In this document: positions 16,465-23,636 of the stretch, in pieces
How positions within the stretch are numbered: the stretch's first letter is position 1
Layout of the letters: each line of letters starts with the position of its first letter
NCBI RefSeq assembly: GCF_003945385.1
Contig: NZ_AP018920.1
Location: 682,001 to 746,000, forward strand
Source: Pseudonocardia autotrophica
GTDB taxonomy: Bacteria > Actinomycetota > Actinomycetes > Mycobacteriales > Pseudonocardiaceae
Reading direction: 5' to 3'
DNA length: 64,000 nt
Program-made: the position numbers and the translations under genes
Notes under the pieces: model-generated
What the model was told of the DNA's origin: nothing
Seen by the model: only the letters and a program-made list of their open reading frames with translations
The model's database searches: none

Positions 16465-17936
16465 GCGCTCTCGGGGGACCTGGCCGACGGGGAGACAGGA
16501 GACAGCCGTGTTCCTGTTGAGCTGTGGTCGAGTTGGTCGAGATAGCGGGCGAGGCCGGCGGCGAACGCCGGTCCGTCGTTGACCGCGATCCAGCCCCGGC
16601 CGCCGTTGGTCATCAGCTTCACCCGTGACCGCGAGCGTCGGTACCGGACGCGTCCGGTGGACTGCTCGACGCGCATCTTCCAGGTCTGCTGCGCCCGGCC
16701 TTGCGCGCGAGCCCAGCGCCGGGCGATCCGGCCGGCCTGCACGCCGGTGGCCGGGGTGACGGCGAGCGTGCGGGTGGCGCGTTCGAGATTCCAGACGCCC
16801 CAGAACCGTCCCGGCCCGCGGCCGGGTTCCTGCCACGCCTCGGGGACCTGGTGCTGGTACTCCTTGGCCGCGAGCATCCCGTGCTTGCAGAAGTACGCCG
16901 CGACTCGGCGCGGGTCCGTCGCGCGCAGGCCCTCCCGGTAGTCCAGCGCGGTCCCGGCCAACTGATGGCGTCGCCGCTGCTCGGGATCGGGGTGGTCGAC
17001 GACCTCGGCCCACACCCGTGACAGCCAGACGTGGAACCGTTCCCCGGTGCTGGTCTGCCCGTGCGGAGGGGTGCAGAGCATGTGGACGTGCGGGGCGCCG
17101 CGTCGTTGGAACTCCAGCTTCCACACGCACGCCCAGTCCTCACCCCACGCGCGCAGGTAGCGCTTGCGCAGCGCCTTCATGTGCGCTTTCAGGACCGGGC
17201 CGGTGGGGACGACGTTCTCCCAGTCCCCGGGGTAGGTCAGCGTGACCATCGCCGGGAGTCGGCCGGCGGCGTAGAGCGGGGTGTAGTTCAGTTCGCAAAG
17301 CCGTCGCACCATGCGGGCGCGGGACTTGCGCGACCACCCGGTAATCGGTGCCCGTGGCGGCGGATCGCTCCACTCGCCCGTGGCGAGATGGTGGGCGACG
17401 GCCAGGTCCACGTCCTTGCGACGGGCCTCGGTCTGTCGTTCGGCGGTGCGTTCGACGCGGGCCCAGTCGTGGGTGGCGACGGCGAACATGCCGGGACCGA
17501 CCGTCAGTTCCCAGCGCGGCCCCTCGGCGAGTCGGCCGGCCTCTTCCCGGACCGCGGGCAGTAGCGCGACCGCGGCGTCGACGAGCTCGGGCGAGGGGAA
17601 CGCCGGGGACCACAGCCCGTCGACGGTGTCCGGGACCCGGGCCTGTTCGGTGGCCCGGCCCGATATGGCACATAGAACAAGCCCAGGCCGGCCCGCGGCT
17701 GCCGCCGGGGCCGCGGCCGGGTCGCTCGCGCCCGGCCCGCCGGCGCTCCTGCCTCCGGCCCGCGCCTGCGGCCCGGCCGCGGCGCCCACGGCCGCCACCG
17801 ACGGGAGAGCGGGCGTGCGGTCGGTTGATGTGTGATCGGTCGGGTCCGTCGGCTCAGAGCCGGGGACCGGGACGTGCGGGGGAGTGGACAAGACGGCGAC
17901 CTCTCGGAAGAGGCCGTCGGTGCCGGGGCGGCGCAC
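16425..17936 (-). CDS. repSA: RepSA-type replication initiator (HUH endonuclease)
   Basis: An initiator of rolling-circle replication of about 490-503 residues. The HUH metal-binding motif is APHVHMLC, preceded by WACVWKLEFQRRG; before it comes the conserved stretch PAMVTLTYPGDWE, and later RRVAAYFCKHG with a downstream catalytic Tyr in the same domain (Tyr in KEYQHQV is a candidate). The first 100 residues are Pro/Ala-rich and poorly conserved, so the start is uncertain. GTG at 17936 gives the longest form without a ribosome site, while TTG at 17891 has GAGAGG upstream. In pSAM2 and relatives this protein copies the excised circle before transfer. It reads away from the right end. Confidence 0.88.
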   Translation of the reverse strand: MRRPGTDGLFREVAVLSTPPHVPVPGSEPTDPTDHTSTDRTPALPSVAAVGAAAGPQARAGGRSAGGPGASDPAAAPAAAAGRPGLVLCAISGRATEQARVPDTVDGLWSPAFPSPELVDAAVALLPAVREEAGRLAEGPRWELTVGPGMFAVATHDWARVERTAERQTEARRKDVDLAVAHHLATGEWSDPPPRAPITGWSRKSRARMVRRLCELNYTPLYAAGRLPAMVTLTYPGDWENVVPTGPVLKAHMKALRKRYLRAWGEDWACVWKLEFQRRGAPHVHMLCTPPHGQTSTGERFHVWLSRVWAEVVDHPDPEQRRRHQLAGTALDYREGLRATDPRRVAAYFCKHGMLAAKEYQHQVPEAWQEPGRGPGRFWGVWNLERATRTLAVTPATGVQAGRIARRWARAQGRAQQTWKMRVEQSTGRVRYRRSRSRVKLMTNGGRGWIAVNDGPAFAAGLARYLDQLDHSSTGTRLSPVSPSARSPESASGGRVQVEHRMR

Positions 17937-18034
17937 GCCGGATCAGGGCATGCGGACATGCAGAACCGCCGCTGGAGCACGCGTGGTGCTCAGCAACGGT
18001 TCCGGGGAACGACGCGTCGCCGCCGGGCCGTCAG

Positions 18035-18058
18035 GTGACGGCTACGTTGACGGCAACG
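18035..18058 (+). repeat. Right arm-type repeats of the AICE
   Basis: Two abutting 12-bp repeats, GTGACGGCTACG and TTGACGGCAACG, matching those at 6495-6518 and lying about 80 bases inside the right core. Probable Int (or Xis-assisted) arm sites. Confidence 0.75.
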
Positions 18059-18138
18059 CGACGGCGGCGACGGGGGACTGTCGGGGAACCGACCAGGTCA
18101 GGACCGGCTCGGAAGCGGATGCGCCGGGGTCGGCAACA

Positions 18139-18183
18139 GCCTGAAAAGCGGAAGGTCGGCGGTTCGACCCCGCCCCTGGCCAC
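18139..18183 (+). other. Attachment core copy 2 (attR of AICE, attL of the next relic)
   Basis: Identical over 45 bases to 6401-6445 in tRNA-Phe. It ends the first element and begins the second. Confidence 0.93.
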
Positions 18184-18232
18184 CTCTCTTACCAGCGGAA
18201 ACACTGTTCAGTTGTTTCACCTGGCCCGCGTT

Positions 18233-18255
18233 TTGTAGCAACGGGTGTAGCAACG
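18233..18255 (+). repeat. Left arm-type repeats of the relic
   Basis: TTGTAGCAACG and GTGTAGCAACG in tandem with a 12-bp period. They begin 49 bases after the core, exactly as the repeats at 6495 begin 49 bases after core copy 1, but with a different inner sequence (TGTAGC in place of TGACGGC). Confidence 0.72.
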
Positions 18256-18259
18256 CCCC

Positions 18260-18640
18260 TCAGCTCAGCCCCTCCTGCAGCCGGTCGAGCGCCGCGCGCT
18301 TCTCGGTCAGGGACACGTAGGCGTAGACCCCCATCGTGACACCGAGATGGGCGTGGCCCACGATCTCCTGCACGATGTGCGGCGGAACCCCGAGCCCCAG
18401 CAGCAGCGTCACGCACGAGTGCCGCAGGTCGTGGAACCGGACGTCGTCGGCCCCGATCTGCTTCCGCAGCGGGTACCAGGAGCGCCGGAGGTTGTCCGGC
18501 TCCAACGGTGTCCCGCGCCGCGAGGTGAACACGAGGCCGCTGTCGGTCCAGTCGGCGCCGGCCTCCTCCTGCTCCTTGCGCTGACGGTCCCGGTGCCGGG
18601 CCAGGGCATCCGCGACGAACCGGGGGAGCGGGACCACTCG
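18260..18640 (-). pseudogene. Truncated integrase (C-terminal catalytic part only)
   Basis: About 125 residues matching the end of the AICE integrase: SGLVFTSRRGTPLEPDNLRR, the HDLRH box, LGLGVPPHIVQEIVGHAHLG, the Tyr in MGVYAYVSLTEKRAAL and the normal stop. Everything before VVPLPRF is missing, including the first catalytic Arg and the DNA-binding domains. The break lies next to an IS5-family transposase remnant, so an IS-mediated deletion is likely. The fragment cannot recombine DNA. Confidence 0.85.
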
Positions 18641-18701
18641 GGGCCACCAGGCCCACGACCGTCGCGGAGGCCAGCATTCCCGGGCTCCGGTGTCCTCGCG
18701 G

Positions 18702-18900
18702 TGTCGACGCTTGGCACGCGACTACGAACGCAAGACCGCCCACGCCGAGGCTATGATCCAGTTCGCAATGATCCGGCTGATTTCGGCTCGGCTGGCCGGC
18801 GAGCAACTCCCCGAATCTCGCAGCGAGATCGAGAAGGAAGCCGCCCGCAGGCTAGCAGAGGACCTCGAAGGCTGACCCACGAGGTTTCACAACACGCTCT
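18702..18900 (+). mobile_element. Remnant of an IS5-family element (3' end)
   Basis: The last part of a transposase, RRLARDYERKTAHAEAMIQF with the same RRLARDYER block as the element in gajB, then a short divergent tail and a stop at 18875. It is followed by an end repeat, CAACACGCTCTC, that resembles the inverted repeat at 15537. The left part is lost together with the start of the integrase. Confidence 0.72.
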
Positions 18901-18976
18901 CAGGACAGGAGTCTGAGGAAGCGGGTCAGGCTCCACTCGTACTGGGTGTTCGTGTTCGGAGCGTTCATGGTGAACC

Positions 18977-19558
18977 TCAGGTCACCGACGCGTAGGGGAC
19001 ACGCTCCCGGCCGGTCCGCAGCGCTGCGGCCCACCAGCCGAGCTGGTCGAGTTGGGCCGACAGCGCCTTGACCGCGCCGGGGTCGACGGGCTCGAACTGG
19101 AAGGGCCAGTCGCGGAAGTGGAAGCTGACCACGTCGCGGACGGTGGTGGCGTGTAGCTCGGCGAACACCAGGCGCAGCGCTTCCACCGCGCGGAGCCCGC
19201 CGCCCATGCCGCCATAGGACACGAACCCCACCGGTTTGGCCGTCCACTCGTCGAAGAACCAGTCGATCGCGGTCTTCAGTGCGGCGGGGAAGCTGTGGTT
19301 GTACTCCGGGGTCACAACCACGAACGCATCCGCGGCCGCCAGTCGAGGCGCCAGCTTCGTCACCGGGGCGGGGATCGGTTCGTGTTCGTCGCCGAGGACT
19401 TCGGGCAACGCCGTCTCGGCCAGGTCGATGACGTCGACCTTTATGTCGCCGCGTGCCCGTACTTGCTCGGCCACCCAGTCGGCCACCGTAGGGGCGAACC
19501 GTCCCCGCCGGGTGCTGCCGACGATGACCGCGAGTCGGATCGGATGCTGCAGTGTCAT
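18977..19558 (-). CDS. NAD(P)H-dependent FMN reductase family protein
   Basis: A 193-residue flavodoxin-fold protein. The FMN phosphate loop is VIVGSTRRGRFAPTVADW near the N-terminus; the second signature, TPEYNHSFPAALKTAIDWFF, is in the middle, followed by GFVSYGGMGGGLRAVEALR. These are the marks of the NADPH-dependent FMN reductase family (quinone or flavin reduction). The ATG at 19558 has GGAGG six bases upstream. A perfect palindrome just ahead of the gene suggests control by the TetR protein encoded at 20265. Reduced flavin or quinone chemistry under a TetR switch points to a response to an electrophile or aromatic compound; that is inference. Confidence 0.9.
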   Translation of the reverse strand: MTLQHPIRLAVIVGSTRRGRFAPTVADWVAEQVRARGDIKVDVIDLAETALPEVLGDEHEPIPAPVTKLAPRLAAADAFVVVTPEYNHSFPAALKTAIDWFFDEWTAKPVGFVSYGGMGGGLRAVEALRLVFAELHATTVRDVVSFHFRDWPFQFEPVDPGAVKALSAQLDQLGWWAAALRTGRERVPYASVT

Positions 19559-19574
19559 GGTCAACCTCCGTCCT

Positions 19575-19603
19575 TATTTACGTTACATATCGTAACGTAA
19601 ATA
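19575..19603. promoter_or_regulatory. Perfect palindromic TetR-type operator
   Basis: TATTTACGTTAC and its exact complement flank a 5-base spacer (ATATC), 16 bases upstream of the reductase ATG. An imperfect version lies at 20200-20222 before the tetR gene. Confidence 0.8.
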
Positions 19604-19694
19604 GGCGATGGTGGTTTGGTCGGGAGGGTGGCGATCGCAAGGTCTGAGGTGGGCGCCCCAGGCGCCGGGTGAGTTGTGCGTCGGCAGGCAGCGA

Positions 19695-20150
19695 TCAGAT
19701 TGCTGGAATGCTCATCCCGCTCCCGCTCCCGCTCCCGCTCCCGCTCCCGCTCCCGCTCCCGCTCCCGCTCCCGCTCCCGCTCGGGTGAGTGAGGATCTCC
19801 ATGTGATGACCATTGGGATCGTCGAAGTAGGTGCCCCGGGCGCCGTCGTAGTGGTTGATCTCGCCCAGACCCTGATGTCCCGGCCACGCCCAGTGAGGGA
19901 TCTCGGCGTGGCGAATCCTGGCGAGGATCGCGTCAAACTCGACCTCGGATACGAGGAACGCGTAGTGCTGCGCCACGATCTCACCCTCGTCGACGTCGAG
20001 ATAGTCCAGTTCAACGCCGTTACTGGTCTGGACCGGGACGAACGGGCCGCACGGCGGACCGACCTCAAGTCCTAGCAGCGAGGCCAGCCACTGAGCAGAG
20101 GCGTGCTTATCGCGGACGGCGACGGCGGTGTGATTGAACTCGACGGACAT
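19695..20150 (-). CDS. VOC-family protein with Ser-Gly repeat tail
   Basis: A 151-residue vicinal-oxygen-chelate fold protein (glyoxalase/dioxygenase/lyase superfamily). It begins MSVEFNHTAVAVRDK, with candidate metal ligands in FNHTAVAV, and ends its fold in GTYFDDPNGHHMEILTHP (Glu in MEIL is the usual ligand). After the fold comes a run of 11 Ser-Gly pairs coded by a hexanucleotide repeat, then MSIPAI. The ATG at 20150 has GGAGG at a good distance. It lies between the flavin reductase and the divergent tetR gene. The substrate is unknown. Confidence 0.88.
   Translation of the reverse strand: MSVEFNHTAVAVRDKHASAQWLASLLGLEVGPPCGPFVPVQTSNGVELDYLDVDEGEIVAQHYAFLVSEVEFDAILARIRHAEIPHWAWPGHQGLGEINHYDGARGTYFDDPNGHHMEILTHPSGSGSGSGSGSGSGSGSGSGSGMSIPAI
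19716..19781. repeat. Eleven tandem copies of CCCGCT inside a coding region
   Basis: A perfect 66-bp hexanucleotide microsatellite coding for the Ser-Gly tail of the VOC protein. Copy-number changes would lengthen or shorten the tail without shifting the frame. Confidence 0.93.
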
Positions 20151-20199
20151 GAGGCTGCCTCCGTTTCCGAAGTTCTGGCCGCGCCAGAACTCCTCCCTG

Positions 20200-20222
20200 T
20201 TTCAATACGGGCCGTAACGTAA
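20200..20222. promoter_or_regulatory. Imperfect TetR-type operator before tetR and the VOC gene
   Basis: TTTCAATACG, a 3-base spacer and CGTAACGTAA match as an inverted repeat at 7 of 10 positions, and the right arm shares GTAACGTAA with the perfect operator at 19575. It lies between the divergent VOC and tetR genes. Confidence 0.6.
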
Positions 20223-20264
20223 CAGTACAGTCCAAGGTATGTCCAGAGAGAGGTTGGGGACGAG

Positions 20265-20948
20265 ATGACGACCGAGCCAACCGCCGAGCCCACAAGCCGG
20301 TCCAAACCGGGTGGGCGGCCTCGCGACCCGCAGATCGACACCGCGGTAGTCGAGGCGACCCTGGCGGTACTCGACGAGTCCGGGTATCACGCCCTGTCGG
20401 TCGAGGAGGTCGCCCGCCGCGCCGGCACCACCCGCCCCGCCATCTACCGACGCTTCAGCGGGCGAGCACGGCTGGCACTTGCCGCGATCGCCGCCCGCCT
20501 GGACGTGCCAGAGTCCCCAGACACCGGCTGCACGCTGTGCGATTTCGGCGAAGGCCTGTTCGTTTTCCTCGCCGAGTTCCGCGCCATCCGCCCCGACGTA
20601 CTCAGCTCCCTGTTCGCTGAGTGCGCCACCGATGCGGAGCTGCGCGGCCAGTACATGCGCATCGTGTTCGACCCACCCCGGACTGCGGTCGGGGCCATGC
20701 TCGACCGGGCTATCGCCCGGGGCAACCTACGTCCCGACACCGACCGCGACCAAATCCTCGACCTGCTCGGCTCCCTGGTCTACTACCGCGCTCTGTTTGA
20801 GGAGCGCCACCTCAGCGACGACGACGCCGGCCGGCTGATCGAAACCCTACTGCGCGGCGCCGCAGTCGACTACGACGCTCTCGTCGCCCACAGCGAGGCC
20901 ATGGAGCAGCACTCGACCACCGACGGCGGCACCCATAACGTGCACTAA
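20265..20948 (+). CDS. TetR-family transcriptional regulator
   Basis: A 227-residue repressor. The N-terminal helix-turn-helix is clear: GYHALSVEEVARRAGTTRPA followed by IYRRFSGRARLALAAIAAR. The ligand domain ends near residue 205 (TetR_C-type, with DLLGSLVYYRALF). Two related palindromes, before this gene and before the flavin reductase, are its likely operators, giving one regulon of reductase, VOC protein and regulator. The stop codon is the last base triplet before an ISL3-family insertion; the 8-bp duplication overlaps the stop, so the protein is unchanged. Confidence 0.92.
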   Translation: MTTEPTAEPTSRSKPGGRPRDPQIDTAVVEATLAVLDESGYHALSVEEVARRAGTTRPAIYRRFSGRARLALAAIAARLDVPESPDTGCTLCDFGEGLFVFLAEFRAIRPDVLSSLFAECATDAELRGQYMRIVFDPPRTAVGAMLDRAIARGNLRPDTDRDQILDLLGSLVYYRALFEERHLSDDDAGRLIETLLRGAAVDYDALVAHSEAMEQHSTTDGGTHNVH

Positions 20949-20951
20949 TCC

Positions 20952-22415
20952 GGCTCTTCCGGATCTAGAGTGCAAGGGCTCCGCAGTGCAGCAGCGATCT
21001 GATGCGGTAGTTGATCAGGTTGCGGAAGCCGAGGGCGTTGCGGCGGAGGGCTTCGAGGCGGCCGTTGATGGCCTCGGTCGGGCCGTTCGAGGCGCGGTGG
21101 TCGAAGTAGGCCAGCACGTCCTCGCGGCGCCGGTGCAGCGTCCGGCCGAGGGTCGCGAGCTCGGCGAGCCCGGCCGGGAGCTCTCCGCGGAGCCGGTCGA
21201 TCACCGAGGCGAGCTCGGTCTTGCCGCGCCTGCGGTCGGTGGTGGCGTAGGCGGCGATGATCTGCTGATACGCCCACCAGGTGACCTCGACCGCGACGTG
21301 CTGGTCGCCGGCGAACACCGCCTCGAGCCTGGTTCTCTGCTTGTCGGTGAGCAGCCCGAGCCGGGTCCGTAGGGTGCGGCGCTCTCGATAGAGCGGGTCA
21401 CCGGTGCGGCCGCGGTGGCCGAGGGTGTCCTGCTGGACCCGCTGGCGGCACAGGTCGAGCTTGTGCCCGGCCAGCGCGACCACATGGAAGGGGTCCATCA
21501 CCGTGACCGCGTCCGGCAGTGCGGTGGTGGCGGCGTTCTTGTAGCCGCCGAACCCGTCCATCGCCACGATCCGGACGCCGTCGCGGAACGCCTGGTCGCG
21601 GGCGTTGAGCCAGGTCGTCATCGCCGCCGCTGAGCGGCCCGCCACCAGGTCGAGCAGCCGTGCCGGACCGTGACCTGCGACGACGGCGGTGAGATCGGTG
21701 ATCACGGTGACGAACCCGTCGCCGTCGGCGCCGAACACGTGAGCCCACTTGTGCTCGTCGACCCCGATCACCCGCACCCCGTCGAGACGGGCCGGACCGG
21801 CGGTGAGCAGCAACTGCTCGGTGGCGGTGACGGCGATGCTGTTCACGGTGTCCCACGACCGGCCTAGCTCGCGGGCGACCGCGGACACGGTGGCCTTGTC
21901 CACCGCCAGGCGCCCCAGCACGTAGGCCGCGCAGCGTCGAGTGGTCGTCCACCCCGGGCGGGCCAGCCGGCGGCTGTCGTGGGCGAAGACCTCGCGGACG
22001 CAGCCGTCGTGGACACACCGGTAGCGCGGCACCCGGACCCGCAGCTGCAGCGGATGCCCCACGACCGGGACGTCGGTGACGCGGCGCTCCACGGTGTCGC
22101 GGTAGACCCCGACCAGCCCGCAGCCCGGACACACCCCGGGCCCGTCGGTGAGCAGCTCGCACCACAGCACGGTGGTGTCGCCGTCCAGGGCGGCGTCGGT
22201 GATCCGCACCCCCAGCTCGACGGTCCGGATGATCGTGTCGGCCACGATCTGGGCAGGCGGCGACGTAGGCTGCGGCATCGGGTCCCCGGGACGCTTGACG
22301 GTGCTGGCGTAGGAACCTGCATCATCAACTTCTCGGGGCCCGCCTCACCGCAGCGACACGACCCCAGTCCCGGGCCCGGCCACACCCTCACCTGCACTCC
22401 GTTTCCGGAAGAGCC
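20952..22415 (-). mobile_element. ISL3-family insertion sequence
   Basis: A 1464-bp element. The ends GGCTCTTCCGGA are exact inverted repeats and continue imperfectly to GAGTGCA. The flanking 8-bp direct repeat is ACTAATCC (20944-20951 and 22416-22423), the duplication length normal for ISL3. The transposase is intact. The insertion is recent. Confidence 0.94.
20965..22278 (-). CDS. ISL3-family transposase
   Basis: A 437-residue DDE transposase. The N-terminal zinc finger CPGCGLVG pairs with a second Cys pair in YRCVHDGCVREVF; a helix-turn-helix region follows (ELGRSWDTVNSIAV). The catalytic core has RVIGVDEHKW, MDGFGGYKN, the VMDPFHVV block and SNGPTEAINGRLE near the end. It is full length with a normal stop in the left inverted-repeat region, so probably active. 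Confidence 0.93.
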   Translation of the reverse strand: MPQPTSPPAQIVADTIIRTVELGVRITDAALDGDTTVLWCELLTDGPGVCPGCGLVGVYRDTVERRVTDVPVVGHPLQLRVRVPRYRCVHDGCVREVFAHDSRRLARPGWTTTRRCAAYVLGRLAVDKATVSAVARELGRSWDTVNSIAVTATEQLLLTAGPARLDGVRVIGVDEHKWAHVFGADGDGFVTVITDLTAVVAGHGPARLLDLVAGRSAAAMTTWLNARDQAFRDGVRIVAMDGFGGYKNAATTALPDAVTVMDPFHVVALAGHKLDLCRQRVQQDTLGHRGRTGDPLYRERRTLRTRLGLLTDKQRTRLEAVFAGDQHVAVEVTWWAYQQIIAAYATTDRRRGKTELASVIDRLRGELPAGLAELATLGRTLHRRREDVLAYFDHRASNGPTEAINGRLEALRRNALGFRNLINYRIRSLLHCGALAL

Positions 22416-22708
22416 ACTAATCCTTTGCCAACCCGATCAGGCGTTGGCGACTGTGGGACTCGGAATTGCGGCGATGAGGTCACTGGCTCGATGAACAGCC
22501 CAATGGGTGTGCGCGACGAGCAGTGGACAGCGGTCCCAAGCCCAAACAGGCACTCCCCTGTCCCAGCTGGTCGCGTCGCCACCGGTCGCAGACGGTGTTG
22601 GACCGCCCTTCACCGATCTGGGAGCGAGTGTATCCGCACCACACTGCGTCGACGACCGGTACTTCGGAACGGCGGACTTTCGCGATGGTGGAGCAGAGTG
22701 CTTCAGCG

Positions 22709-22732
22709 GTGTAGCTACGTGTATAGCAACAT
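22709..22732 (+). repeat. Right arm-type repeats of the relic
   Basis: GTGTAGCTACG then GTATAGCAACA, in tandem with a 12-bp period, about 93 bases inside core copy 3. They match the relic's left repeats (TGTAGCAACG type) and mirror the GCTACG/GCAACG order seen at the AICE right end. Confidence 0.62.
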
Positions 22733-22824
22733 CGTTCGCTGGCGCTGAACACTCACGGACGTTAGCGCTGGTCACCGCTACACCCATGGACACGACGGAG
22801 TGCGTCGGCGTTGCCGAACCGGGA

Positions 22825-22869
22825 CTGAAAAGCGGAAGGTCGGCGGTTCGACCCCGCCCCTGGCCACAC
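22825..22869 (+). other. Attachment core copy 3
   Basis: Identical to 6403-6447 over 45 bases (tRNA-Phe 3' half plus the first flanking bases). It ends the second element and stands in front of a third decayed integrase. Confidence 0.92.
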
Positions 22870-23110
22870 TCTCCCACCAGCGCAGACACCGTTAAGTCGC
22901 GTCGCCTGCCCCGTCCCCCGCACGATCTGTGGCGGCGGTCCGACCAGCAGGAGCACGCACCGGTGCCGGAGATCGTGGAACCGGTCGTCGTCGGCCCCGA
23001 TCTGTTCCGATAGCGGATACCACGAGCGACGGAAGCTGTCCGGCGCCGCGAGGTGAGCACGAGGCCGCCGTCGGTCCGATCGGCGCCTGTCGTGTCCTCT
23101 GCCCGGTCGA
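22870..23110 (-). pseudogene. Heavily decayed third integrase
   Basis: Read leftwards on the minus strand, pieces of the integrase C-terminus appear in shifted frames: TGADRTDGGLVLTSRR (compare TDSGLVFTSRR in the relic above), then a frame change with SGPTTTGSTISGTGACSCW as the shifted WYPL...HDLRH region, and CVLLLVGPPPQIV in another frame (compare CVTLLLGLGVPPHIV). Small deletions and frameshifts make it non-functional. Its place immediately after a core copy is that of an int gene. Confidence 0.7.
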
Positions 23111-23636
23111 GCCGCTCGGCGTCATCGGGGCCGGTGCGGGAGTGGCTGAGCTGCCGGTCGCGACGGGCCTGCGCAGTGCGGTCGGAGTTGGCCGAGTCGC
23201 GGCAGGGGCGGCCGGCGAAGTCGAGCACGTACGCCCACCGCCTCAGCCGGGCCCAGGACGTCGCCCGCTGCTTCGGGTCCCCATCCACCGCGCGTTGCCC
23301 GAGCCGCCTGCAGGCGCCGATCTGGCGCCCGGCATGCGTGGCGTGGTCGGTGTAGGGGCGCACGGTGTCGGGCCGGAGCCGGGCGGAGAGGTGCCCGGCT
23401 GCCTCGGCGACCTCCATGGCATACGTGGCCGGGTAGACGGCGACCGCGCTCGTGGCGATCTCCGCGCGGTCGTCGAGGCCGGGCGGGGCAGGGCGAGACG
23501 CCGTCCCTGCCGCTCGAATTCTCCGGCCAGGACTCCCAATAGAGAAATTCCCCGGAGAGTCCCGATCGGCGTGAGTGCGAAAGCGGTATAAATCGCTGGA
23601 TCGGATCACCCGAGGCGGGTAAGGGGATCGGTGAAT
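23111..23636. other. Degraded region without a recognisable gene
   Basis: A long minus-strand reading frame crosses this stretch (for example VAEAAGHLSARLRPDTVRPY), but it has no good start or ribosome site and runs into the integrase relic and the IS256 end. I read it as the eroded interior of the third element. No right-hand core copy was found beyond it. Confidence 0.5.

Larger units (their letters stand above)
6401..18183. mobile_element. pSAM2-type integrative and conjugative element (AICE) with Gabija-like cargo
   Basis: An 11.7-kb element bounded by 45-bp direct repeats of the tRNA-Phe 3' half. It carries the full AICE kit: tyrosine integrase, excisionase, FtsK/SpoIIIE-type DNA translocase, GntR repressor, Nudix protein and a RepSA-type initiator for rolling-circle replication, with paired 12-bp repeats just inside both ends. 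The backbone is GC-rich; the stretch from about 11080 to 16320 (Nudix, gajA, gajB) is clearly poorer in GC and uses many A/T-ending codons, so it arrived separately. An IS5-family element interrupts gajB. All backbone genes appear open, so the element may still be able to excise and transfer. Confidence 0.9.
18184..22869. mobile_element. Older tRNA-Phe integrated relic with accessory cargo
   Basis: A 4.7-kb segment between core copies 2 and 3. It has its own arm-type repeats at both ends, different in sequence from those of the AICE, and the 3' third of an integrase gene exactly where int should lie. Replication and transfer genes are gone. What remains is an IS5 scrap, a flavin reductase gene, a VOC gene and a TetR gene with palindromic operators, and a complete ISL3-family element. 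The preserved ends suggest it once moved as a separate element. Confidence 0.8.

Noticed and set aside
19716..19781. Phase-variable switch at the CCCGCT repeat
   Set aside because: The unit is six bases, so slippage cannot shift the reading frame; only the tail length would change.
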